Source: Cymodocea nodosa
Taxonomy: Eukaryota; Streptophyta; Magnoliopsida; Alismatales; Cymodoceaceae
DNA: 64,000 nt
Assembly: GCA_036874045.1 (NCBI GenBank)
Contig: CM072336.1
Span: 2,004,001-2,068,000 of the forward strand
Direction: 5' to 3'
Shown here piece after piece: positions 37,909 to 50,500 of the stretch (positions are counted from its first letter, which is position 1; each line of letters starts with the position of its first letter). Position numbers and translations under genes: made by a program. The notes below the pieces were generated by a model, which did not search any database, was not told the origin of the DNA, and saw nothing but the letters and a program-made list of their open reading frames with translations.

Positions 37909-38099
37909 TTAGTTTCTTGTCCTTTCATGGTTTTAAGTATTATCAATTATAATCATATTTTTCCGACCACACTGGAATTAAGTTATGGTCATTGTTGATG
38001 TATTTTATAAGAGGCTTTTTTCTTCATCAAATATTTACTCTGCTAAATTTCACTATAATATGTCCCCCTGGATATATTTTCTGTTTTTTGACATTTCAT

Positions 38100-38215
38100 A
38101 TAATGTAATTAAGGCATAATTTAACAGAAGATTCAGTGATTGATAAGAACAGATAGAGATGATTCATGTAGCCAATCTTGTATAGTGAGGTTAAAGTATT
38201 GATTGTTGTATATGC
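38100..38215 (+). mobile_element. RTE-type LINE 3' tail fragment
   Basis: This contains gatgattcatgtagccaatc followed by the 'agtgaggttaaagtattgattgttgta' type of terminus, the same 3' end as the LINE at 4480-5375. Only about 115 bases survive, a strongly 5'-truncated insertion. Confidence 0.6.
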
Positions 38216-38513
38216 AAATCATTATAAACATGTTTTACCAAGTGCTGGTTTTGCATCAGGCAAAATTCATTGCATGCCAAATCACATTCATGTGGACAAT
38301 TTGCTCAAATATGTTTACAAAAAGCTTACTTTCTGATCGTCACTCTCTGCTTTTATTCTTAAGGATTTCTTCTAGAATGACATAAATATTGAATGATGCA
38401 GCAGTCATTTATATGGGAACTGTTTAGATCTTATTGAAAGAAGTTCTTTTTTCACAGGTGAATAATTTTGTTTTATCAAGATTGTGCTGTTCTTGTGAAG
38501 TATATCACAGGGG

Positions 38514-41500
38514 ATGATTTTGGAAAAGATGCTTATGCAGTTACTTTTTATGTTGCTTTCTCTTTGCCTTTTTGTTGCTTCTGATTATCAAGGTATTTAC
38601 TTTTGTTTATTATCATTTAGTTTAGGCCGATAACTTTATATGTGATATAATTTTTATTCAAACTCATGACTCTGTTCTAATGTTGGAAATTTATATGTGA
38701 TATATTCTGGTTACTTTTCCTTTTTCTTTGTGACATGTTAAATACTTGATTATATATATTTATGTGTGGCATGCACTCATTAATCTTGATACACGACATG
38801 TTTGTATCTATCATAGAAATCTTTATTAGAGGCATTATAGCCAGACTTGTGTCAAAGTCAAACTACAATAAAATAAGTTGTTAGTCATAATGATCTTTGA
38901 GCATTGAAAGTGAAGGGTTTATTAGTAAGTAGTATTCATATGTGACTTAATATGCCATTTCAAATTGTCAATTTTCACTTATGCTTTTGTTTCTAAGCAT
39001 GCATTAACCTGAAATTGAATTAGATCTCCTTGAAGTTCGTCACTGCAAGTTGTTTTCAATATCAGTGTGATGAGCTATTTTGTTTTCTGTCAAGAGAGGC
39101 ATGAGATTGGTGATGGAATTCTAGGCATACTTAATAGGCATTCTTCAGGAGATGGTCTTGAGATGTAGCCCCTTCAAGGACGATTCTTGTGCTTTTGTTT
39201 CTTCATACTGTTTAAAAGAATTTAGTTCTCATATTATTGTATTCATCATTCAGAATTTCCTCTAAACACTGGTTCACCATCTTTAATTGTTTCCAGGTGA
39301 TGCACTGTATGATATGAAAACCAAGTTAAATGCCTCAGCCGATCAGCTTACTGATTGGAATATAAATCAAGTAAATCCTTGTACTTGGTCTGCCGTGACG
39401 TGTGCTGGGAACATTGTCCAGTCTGTGTAAGTTTGTTTTCATTGTCAAACTTTTTGATAAAGTAGCTTTTTGTTTCATTTTACTTTTCCTAGAGTTTTAG
39501 AGCTTGGAATTTCAGTACAATGACATTTCTTCTTTTCTTAATAAAATTTGAATACAAGTCTAGCTTTGTAATTACTAATGCAAACTACAGGTAGCTTGCC
39601 TTTTCTGGAAGGAGATTACTAAGTTTAGTAACAGCTGTAGTTTTGATCCATCTGTTTGTGAGAGTCTAACTAGTAATGATACAGGAATGTGATCCATTCC
39701 TCTAACTTTGTGATTCGAAATTTTATTTAACTTTGAAAAAAATTTCACACAAGTTCCTGATAAAAGAAAAAAAAGCATGAGACAATATTTAACAATTATG
39801 TAGAAAGTATTTACATGAATTTAATCATGTAAATACAATCAAATAAGGCTTTGCAACACTTTAAAATCACCAACAATACAACATAGAGTAATATATAAAC
39901 CAATTCATTGGCAAGCTTTCACACGATTACGAAGGCTGGCACATAGTTTTCAATTCACCTTCATGAGTTAAGGTTTCATGGTGCCATGGGTTCTTTGAAA
40001 TATGCACATGTCATCACATCTTGTCGAGTTAGAAATTTATAATACCAATTCTGATTTTGTATTCCTGCAGTCAAAAATTGAGAGTTACCTGGTCTAGGAG
40101 CAGTAATCATCCCAATACATCTGAATTCTGCAAATACTAATTTTCCTTTCTAGTTGGTGAGCTAATGTAGATTTCTATTTTCTAAACTCTTGTAGATCAT
40201 TGCCCTCTAAGGGATTTACTGGAACACTTTCACCAAAAATTGGAGTTCTGAAGTCTCTTAGTGTTCTGTAAGTGCTCGATGGCTTTCTTACATATACATG
40301 CTTTATCTGTCTGTTTCACTTTTTTTTTTAAAAATTTATTTTGCTTTTGTGTGGAGGTTTGGGGGGTGTATAGGAATGTGTCATTAGGTCAGCTCGTTTC
40401 TGCAGTGGCTTTGATTTTTTTTCATCCTTTGCAAACTGGCTCAGAGACTGACAAATCAAGGAACATCTCCTCTGTGAAAGTTCATGACCCATGATAGATG
40501 TAACCTTATTACCTAGCCACTTACTAAGCCACCTAGTCATTCCACATAATGTAGTGTATGACATCACTCCATGAAGATATATGTGCTAACTGTCAATGCT
40601 ATAAGGTTTATGAAGGAAGGAGTCTTGTTTGAATTTAGAAAAAAACATTACCAATCATAAAAAAGGAAGATATACATGGTGGTTGTTAATTGGCCGGCAC
40701 ATGCACAGAGGTGATTGTGATGAACTAACAGGGTCTGGGGATGGGAGGTGCCTGCTTTCCCTTTGCATTACTTATATTCAGTATGTTTTTATACTTCAAA
40801 CAATTTAAACGGACATTTGGCATTTGGACCCTGTTAAGTAGAAACCCAGCTTGTAGCATGTTTTGAGAGAATTGCTTCAGAATTCATTCTCTCAATGAAA
40901 CAAAATAACTCTGTTCTAAAAATTCTGTCATGTCCATTGCTGCTGCAGGTCATTGCCAGATAATAAAATAACAGGTACAATACCAAGTGAGTTTGGGAAT
41001 TTGACAAGCTTGACAAAATTGTCTTTGGACAATAACCATTTACATGGGGAAATTCCATCTTCTCTTGGCAACCTTACTAAGCTACGAATATTGTGAGTAA
41101 CATCTTCTGTTTTATAGGCTTAGAAAAATTCAATGTGGACATTTTTGAGCTGAAATTCAATATGGACCTTTCTTAGGGGACTCTATATCTTCTTATTTTG
41201 ACAGGTCTTTGAATCAAAACAACCTCAGTGGCAGCATTCCTGACTCTCTCTCAAATCTTGCCAATCTGAATAACATGTAAATACAATCAAGAGTAATGCA
41301 ATAATATCTCTGAAATTAATATTCTTTTGAAATATTTGAAATTGCGTATATGCTAGTTACAGTTATACTTTGTGTTGGAACTTTGACTGCCGTCTGAATT
41401 TTTTCTTGATTGTGTATTTTTGTAATTAAGAGTACATTATTTGATTTGTATTGACAGTCAGCTTGCATTCAATAATCTCAGTGGTCGGATTCCTGATAAG

Positions 41501-44500
41501 CTCTTTAACATATCAAGATACAAGTATGAGCTTTCAGTACTTTGAATATTTCATAGATGCATTCAACCACATAAATTTTTTTTATGGTTTTAAGTAGAGT
41601 TGATTTGCTGTGTCATGCAGTTTTACTCGGAATAATTTGAATTGTGGTGTAAAATTTTCACACCCCTGTGCATCCAGCATTCAGGAGTCTGGTAAGTAAT
41701 CTAGTTCTTATAGAGTACAAATCTAAATTGATGCTTTAATGCTTTCTCAATCATTTTATTTTTCATTTTCACGTTCTTGTTTTGGCAGGTGGAAGTCATA
41801 AAATAAAAATTGGTGTTGTTTTTGGAATTGTTTGTGGGATCTTGGCATTAATGGCTCCTGTGATATTATTCCTTTTCTGGAAACGTAGGAGGAGAAGTTT
41901 CCGCCCTGATGTTTTTGTTGATGTTGCAGGTCAGACCTTTTTACAGGAATTCAAAACAAGAACTACAGATCTTCCAAGTTCATTATGAAGTTGGCATTCC
42001 AGTAACTGAAAAATACGTTTAATTTAGAATTTTGATGCATAAGGTATATCTTTATTAATATTTTAGAGGGAAAACTGAATTTTGTTTGATAACCGAGGGA
42101 TCATTAGAGTGTATTTTGCTAAAATGTGGCACACCACTTTACACACGAAAATCACATAAAAATGTTATCAATAAATGAGGAAAATTCTAAAATAGCGTTA
42201 GTAATAAAAATAGTATCAATGACAACCCAAAAAAATTTTAAAAATTAGTTAATGATCACCCAGAAAATCACCTAGAAAATCTTTAGAAAATGATTTTCTA
42301 GTGATTTTTTCTCATTTTAATTTAATTTTTTAGGGATGATACCAATACTATTTTGAATTTTTCTAAAATTACTTATGAAAATAAGAAATAGTGGAAGTAG
42401 ATTGTTTTTGTTAATAAATATAAGGTCTCTATATATAAATGTTAATGTAAAAATAACTAAGAACAAAACAAGAAATGTGGGACTAAACCTATACATAACA
42501 TGTAACCTTAATACTCTAAAACTCTCTCAAGTTGGAGCATCTAACTTACAGTAAATATAAAGATAATTGAAAACAATATTTACACAGAAACATAAAAACC
42601 AGTTGTAGCAATAGTAGTAACAAAAGGCAGTATTAATCATTGTAGCAGAAGTAACAACAATATGAATAATTTAAGATAAGTTAAGAAGAATTATATCTTA
42701 GACAATAGTAAATTAATTGTCAGATGATACAATCTAAGGTAGTAAAATAGATAGAAAAATGTGGTGTATCCTTAAGATGACAAAGACAAATAAATGTGAT
42801 CTACTCTCAGGATCTTTTTTCTTGTGAAATTCTCTTTTTATTTCACTTTTTTTACTTCCACCATTTTTTAAAAAATACTTTTCTCTTCCTTTCTCTTTTC
42901 TCTCCTCTTTTTTAAACTTTGCACATGCTTCCTCTCTAAGCCCCTTCATCATTCTCCTCCCCCTAAAATCCCTAAGGATGAAGTGACGAGGAATTAGGAA
43001 GAGTAATAGAGGGGCTTCCACTTGAAGGCTTCAACTATAGCTCCATCCTTAAACAATGCCACCAGATGTCAGTCAGGTACGTGGTGCTACTGGTGGGAAT
43101 TGCAATGCCCTTGCTGTTGGATGACAATTTGCATTATGTGTTGATGGTGACCAAGTGTGTTGTCACCAACACTAATCATGGATTTGAGGGCATTGAGAGT
43201 GTGATCCTCAAGAGTAGGATGACTAGAGCTCTTGCCATTTGGCTTCAGAGTGCAGAGAGGCAACGAAGCTGATCAAAGCTTTCTCAATTAATTGTTGAGT
43301 CATCATTATTAACCAAATTCCCTTCGCCAGTAAATGAATGGGAAGCCAAGGTAGTCATGCATCTGTCAAGATGTCCCTTCACTAGCTATTCTAATTCCCA
43401 ATGGAAATTGATGTTAGATGGGGTGGTGATTGCAACATCTTGCTTCTACCATAATTCTGTCATCTAGAAAGAGGATGAAGCCCTAGCTTAAGAAGATATT
43501 AATTGGGGGGAATCATGCCCTAAGAAGACAGTAGAAATGGTGGAGCTGAAAGGAAGAAGAGAATGGCTAGGGTTTTGGGGTGGAGAGGAGGGTGGCCAAC
43601 AATAACTGCGGTTTCCATCTACCTACTTAGATCTTACACTATCAATTCAGAGAATCTATGTTTTGATAACCTGTGAAAATAAGAAATGGTAAAAGTAGAT
43701 TGTTTTCATCAACAAACATAAAACCTCTACATAGAGGCTGCATAGAGAAAACAAGTACAAAACAAACAATGTGGGTCTAAACCCACACATAACACCTAAC
43801 TCTAATTCTCTAACATTACTCATGCAATTTTTATTCCATAAAAGGCTTATAGATATACTTGTAAGTAAAAAAGGATTAATTAATAATATAGATGAGATTA
43901 AAAAAGGTGTAGAAAGTCCAAAAATTACTTGATTAGAACAACAACAATTTGAATCATAATCTTGCTTCGTGGGGTTACCTACATGAACCCTTTTATTTCA
44001 TATATTTCTATCTATAGTCAAATCTTCAGTAATTTAACTTATTTTCATAATTCCTAACCCAGTAATTTTAGACATTCATCAGCTTCTTTTTGTTTTTTCT
44101 GTATTAATTAATTCTTTTTTTCTAACTAGTGCATCTTTTAACTTTTTAAGAATATGACCAAATCACTTAAATCTATTTTCTTTTATTCTATCTTCAATTG
44201 ACACAACTTCCATCCTATTTCTAATAAAGTTGTTTTTTTAGCTTATTTATTACAGTATTACCACTCATTTATTTAAACATATACATCTTAGCAACATTAA
44301 GTTTTTGCATATGGCTGATATGGCATGTTTTACAACTTAGTATTTTGATCTAGAAAATATTATCGGACTAATAGTAATTTTATAGAACATTCCTTTTAAT
44401 TTTAAGTCTGCCATCCTATCTCAATAGTAAAAAATAATTATATAATTAAAAATAGTAAAGAAATGGTATACTTGGTTAGAAATAGTAAAAAGTTTAAAAT

Positions 44501-47500
44501 TATATAATTTAACAATAGATGTAGCTATGGATAGAAATAAATTGAAGGAAATAATTCATGTGATCAACCCCATAGATAAAAGTATTGATTGTTGTTTTTG
44601 TTGAAGTGCATGAATAAATAGATTTTTGTGCAGATTGTAGGGTTTAGTTGAGTTAGGATTCCTTGTGGTTTTTATCTTAAATTACTTGTCTTTTACTTAT
44701 TTTCATCATTTATATATAGAGACATTATAAAGACATTGTCTTTTGCTTATTTTCTCTATATATAGAGACATTATCGTAATTAATAGATCATTCCACTTCT
44801 ATTGTTTTTTGTTTTCACATGGTATTAGAACATAAACTTCTTAAATGAGAAAGAAGTGAGAAACCCTAGCAATTGATGCCATTCTATTGTGATGGTGATG
44901 ATAGACCTCTAAACCCTAGCCATCGTTGGTATTGGTATTTCTCTATTGTGTTGGCAATCTTTTCATTCATCATGAAATCTCTAATATGGTGAAAGTTGAT
45001 ATCAATACATTTGATTTTCTTGTGGAATGCAGGGTTATGTACGATAAAGATACCTACTTTATGATCATAATGTCTTGGGATTGAAACTTGTATGGGAATA
45101 CACGTTCCATTTGTAGAGATCACCACATCATCTCATAACAAGATTGAGCTATAAATCAAAGTTCAATATCAGTATTTTCTTTGGATACTGCATTCTATTT
45201 TTTGCTTGTTTAAATGACTAGATCACCTTAAACATAGGTACAGCCGCTTGGTATAGATTATTGGTTCTCTATGTCCTATTAACTAGAATCAAAGAAGGTC
45301 TAAATATTGAGGCATTTTCTTTTATATGGTACCCTTTTGTAGGATTCCCTTTTATATATGACAATACATGAATAGTTCCAATTTAACAAACCATTTCAGG
45401 TTCATGTATAAATTCACTAAGCATGCATATAACATATGATATGCTTGGTTCATTGACTTTTATATAGGCTAAGCATGGAATCAATCTTTTATATAGGCTT
45501 ATATTAGTACCTTAGTCATATCATTTAAAAAAAACTAATGGGTGTGGATTCAGGCTTCCAATCAAAAAGTGCAATTTCTTTAGCAAATCAAGAGTACAAT
45601 TTCTTTATGATAACACCAATCTTACTTGAGCAAATTTGATTACTAGGTGGTATTTTGACTTGCTCATGTCTTTTTGATGAATTGTCTTATATCAAATATT
45701 TCTTTATTTGAGCTATGCTAGTTTTTGCTACTTTCTATAATAAGGATGTCATTCATATAGACTTAAAGTACAACACAACCTTCAATTGTCTTTTTGGTAA
45801 ATACAATGTGGTTTGTTGCACAACTTCAAAAACCTACTCCCATCAACCCATCACAACATGATTGAATTTCTTAGATGAAGCCCTTGGACTTTGTTTGAGA
45901 TTATATATCACTTTTCTTAAGTTAGGTAAATCATGTTATCTCATTAAGACAATATACATAAGGTTACTCTATCAATACCTACTTAGCCAGAATATTATAT
46001 AATTGTTAGGAATGTATAGACTTATCAGAGAGGGGGTGAAAAATGAGTCGTGATTATTTTTATCAATATTAAATAATTTAATTCTTATACGTGCAAAAGT
46101 AATTAAAATTATGATAATTTTGTCAGATAACCTAGGAAAATAAAACAGGAAATAAAGACATACAAGAGATTTTTAGTGGTTTACCTAAATGACTAGTTCA
46201 CTTCTAAGACATAGCTTGAGTTTCACTATCTCTTTTACTTACAACACTTCTTTTATGGTAGAAGTAAAAACTAACCACAATTTGAATTTTCTAGTCGTAG
46301 CTTTAACACCACTTGAAGTTTTCTGGTGTAAACTTCTAAAACTAATTGGCTTTTCTTGAATCGGAGTTTTTGTGTAGAGAACTTTCAACACTTGAAATTG
46401 TTTGAGAATTTTTCTCCAAACTTAAAATGATTGTGATCTATAATGATTTTAGATTTTCTCTTTTTCGACTCAGTTGCTCTCACTATGTCTGGATATGTTC
46501 ATTCTCATTATTTTTGCCTATTGTCCATTTTTATATCAAAGAATATAACAATCAGATTTCCTCCAACGTTATTTAGCCTATTTTACTTATTGATTTGTTA
46601 GTTTCAAAAATAGAAAGTTACCGTTTAATCCAGTATTTTCCAAACTCGATATTTGTTGATCTTCTTGTAACTCTCTGAAAAACTCGAACAATTATCTCAA
46701 ATTATCCAAAAAACTCGAACAGTTATCTCAAACTATCTGAAAAACTCGAGTAGTTATCCCTACATGCTTATCACGTGAATATTTAAGTTCTATACGTGAA
46801 GTCATTTAAATTCGGATAGTTAACTTAAAACCTTTCGAGAAACTTGAATAGTTATTTTAAACTATCTAAAAAACTCTAACACTTATATTAAATTATACAA
46901 CAGATTTGTATAGTTTCTGGTTGCCCTGTCTATTTTCTAGCTTGACTATTTTATCTTTCGATTGTCCTATTCATCTTCTAGCTTGACTATTTTATCTTCT
47001 GATTGATCAATGAAATACAATTTAATTCTTCACATCAATTTTTACATTATCAAAATATAGAAGTTTTAACAATTTTCTTTTTTTTGATAATGACAAAAAC
47101 TTTTACATTAAATTATATATATTTTATTTCTTAGATTGTTTTTGTATAATAAATCACACAGAACATAAATATTAATATTGTGTACAATAATAATCTTGGT
47201 GTCTTCCTCCCTATTTGTGTGTTGAGAATCTCTTTCCCTTTCATGAATTTTTAATCTTACACTTTTCTACCTCTTTTTTATTATTGATCAAAAAGAATTG
47301 TACATAGAATAAGATACTGTTACTGTGATTTCACTATTTCTGTTGGTTTTTCTTGTGTCATTAACTAGGAAATATTATATTTTCTCTTGTTACTCCCGTT
47401 GAAAAAGTGTATAAGTTCCTACAAAATTGCATATTAGTATAAAACAAGCTCTTTTATGGTGAACTTGAGTTGTAAAAATAATAATCATAGAGAGTTGCAT

Positions 47501-50500
47501 TATAAGTCATGTATGGAACAAATGTTTAAGTTACGTCTAATATAATTAAACGTTAATTTATTTAATAGTTTTGTAAAAATATCTGTTAGTTGATCCCCTA
47601 TCTGTTAGTAGTCTCAATATGTTTAGCTCTAAAATGAAGAACTATATTCTTTGACAAATTTATTATGCAACTGTTATCATAGTATATTTCAATATTTTGA
47701 ATTTTCAATTTGTAATCAATTAAAGTTTGTTGCATCTATAGAATCTGTGTACAACAGAGATTGATTGCAATGTATTCTACTTCAATAGTAGATAGTGTAA
47801 TACAGTTTTGCTTTCTACTGAACCAAGAAATCCAAGAATGTTTGAGCAACTGATAAGTTCTACTTGTACTTTTTCTATCTGATCTGCTTCTAATATAATC
47901 TGCATCACTGTATTCTGTTAAAATTAGACTACTTTCAGTTGAGTAAAATAGTCTAAAGTCATTAGTGCTTAGTAAATACTTGAAGATTCTTTTTATTGAT
48001 TTCATGTATGATTTTTTTGATAATAATTGAAATCTTGTACATAAATATACATTGAACATTATATCTAGTCAACTTGCTAAGAAGAGATTCAATCATTTCC
48101 TTATATTTTTTCTGATCTATAGCAATGCTTGAATTGTCACTTTCAACTTTAGTATTTGAACTCACTGAAGTGCTTACAGACTTATATTTTCAAATCTAAA
48201 TTTTTTCAAAATTTTCTTGCAGTATTTTTCTTGAATGATAAAAATACTACTTTCTAGCTGATGAATTTGTAATCTTAAAAAGAATTTTAATTTTCCCATT
48301 AAAATCATTTCAAACTCATTTTTCATCAATTTCTGAAACTCATGACTTAGATTTTCAGATATAGCATCAAAGATAATGTCAACATAAATTTAAACAATTA
48401 GCATATGTGTATTAACTATTTTGATGAATAAAGTGTTGTCAATTTTGCCTATATTGAAATGATTATCAATTAGAAACTTTTTCAGCTTATCATATCATAC
48501 ATTTGGTGTTTGTTTTAGACCATATAAAGTTTTATTTAATTTATAAACATGATTTTTCTTTATCTTCAAATCTTAAGGACTGCTTGACAAATACTTCTTT
48601 TTATAGATTTCCATTCAAGAATGTACATTTCACGTTTATCTGAAATAACTTGATTTTCATGTTGCAAGTAAAAACAAGTAATATTTTGATGACTTCAATT
48701 ATGATTACTGGTGTAAATGTATCTTCATAGTCAATGTCTTCTTGTTGATTATAATTTTGTGCAATCAGTTTAACTTTATTTTTAACTATATTTTCCTCAT
48801 CATCAAGTTTATTTCTAAATATCTATTTGATTTTAACGATAACCTTCCCTACGAGTCTCTTTACTAAATCCCAAACATTATTTTTCTGAAATTGATTTAA
48901 TTCTTTTTACATAGCCATAATCCTGTAATTATCATTATATATTTCTTCAACGGATTTGGGCTCAATTTCTAACACAAATGCATAGAAATTGCATATGTTT
49001 TGAGTTCTGCTTCTTGTCTGCACTTCTTTATTTATATTTCTAATTATTTATTCCATTGAGTGATTAGATCTAACTTTCCAAGTTTGTTTATTTTAACTTA
49101 ATACTTGAGAATTAGACTTTTACCTAAGTTGATCTTTTTGTTCTTCATATTCTTCATTTTCACTATCACTATCAATTTTAAGATTCTTCATTTTTTGTAC
49201 CAATTCTTTGTCAAATTGAGCATTTATTGTTTTCTTTATCTTTCTGTTTTTTCAAAGTATACTTTGTAAGTTTTGCTTTTAAAGGAATAATTGACTAGTA
49301 TGACAGGGTCTGATTTTGAATCAAACTTATCTTTTAAATCTTTAGTATTTAAGACAGCATTTATATCTAAATATTTTAAAGTATGTAACATTAGGTGTTT
49401 TTACTTATCATAATTCAAATAGTGTCTTATTTAAAATAGATTTGATATGAGTTCTATTTGTTATGTAACAATTTGTTCTAACAGTTTCAAACCATAAATA
49501 TTTTGGTAGATTTGCTGAATTCAACAAAGTCCTAGTCATCTCTTGTAGAGATCTATTTTTTCTTTTTATAACTTTATTTTGAGCTGGAGTTCTAAGATAG
49601 GAAAATTCATGTAGTATTCTAAAATTATTGCAGAAGTTCTCAAAATTAGAATTTTCAAATTCTCCTCGATAATCACTTCTAATAGTCAATTCTTTTTGAT
49701 TCTAAACTCTTGTACAAAAGTTTCTAAACTCAGTGTATATTTCACTTTTGTAAGTCAAAAATATAAGTTAGGTGAGTCTAAAGAAATTATCTACTATCAT
49801 AAATATATATTTATCTCTACTTAAATTGAAGGTTTGTGTTAGACCAAAAAGATCTAAATGCAATAATTCCAGTAGCTTCTTGGTAGCAATATCATTTTTG
49901 TCATGCTATGAGAAACTTTTTTGCTTACCTATCATGCATTCATTGTAGACTTTATTTTTCTTGAACTTCAACTTAAGTGTACCTCTAATGAGATCATGTT
50001 TGGATAGGTTTTTGAGTATTTTTATATTGACATGTCCAAGTTTTTTATGTCATAACCAATCATCTTCACTAGAATAGAATCCTTTACAGAATTTTCACAT
50101 GGAAAATCTAATGCATATATAAAATTATTTCTAACACCAGTAAATTTTATTTCATTTGAAACTTGATCAATTATGAAACATTTTTTAGTAGTGAAAAATA
50201 CATATATCCTTTATCACAGAGCTAGCCTACACTTAACAAATTTTGTTTCAGTTCATTTATATATAGAACATTTTCAATTTTACTATTATTAAATGTAATA
50301 TTTCATGTAGTAATAATTCTACATTTTTCATTGTTACCAAATCTAACAATTCTTGAATCTATTGATTTAATGGAATCGAAATTTTTTTTCTAACCTGTTA
50401 TATGCTTTGAGTATCCACTGTCTATGATTTATTTTGATATCTGTACTTCTTTATCATTGCATCCTTGTAAATCATATTGAAATTAAGTCATTTAGTACTT

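Noticed and set aside
44884-45126. 80-codon minus-strand frame as a host gene
   Set aside because: It reads as the end of a Copia RNase H domain ([17 protein letters not shown]) and flanking sequence continues Copia pol with stops.
47736-48059. 107-codon minus-strand frame as a host RNase H-like gene
   Set aside because: It is the Copia RNase H of the LTR element bounded by ATAAT duplications.
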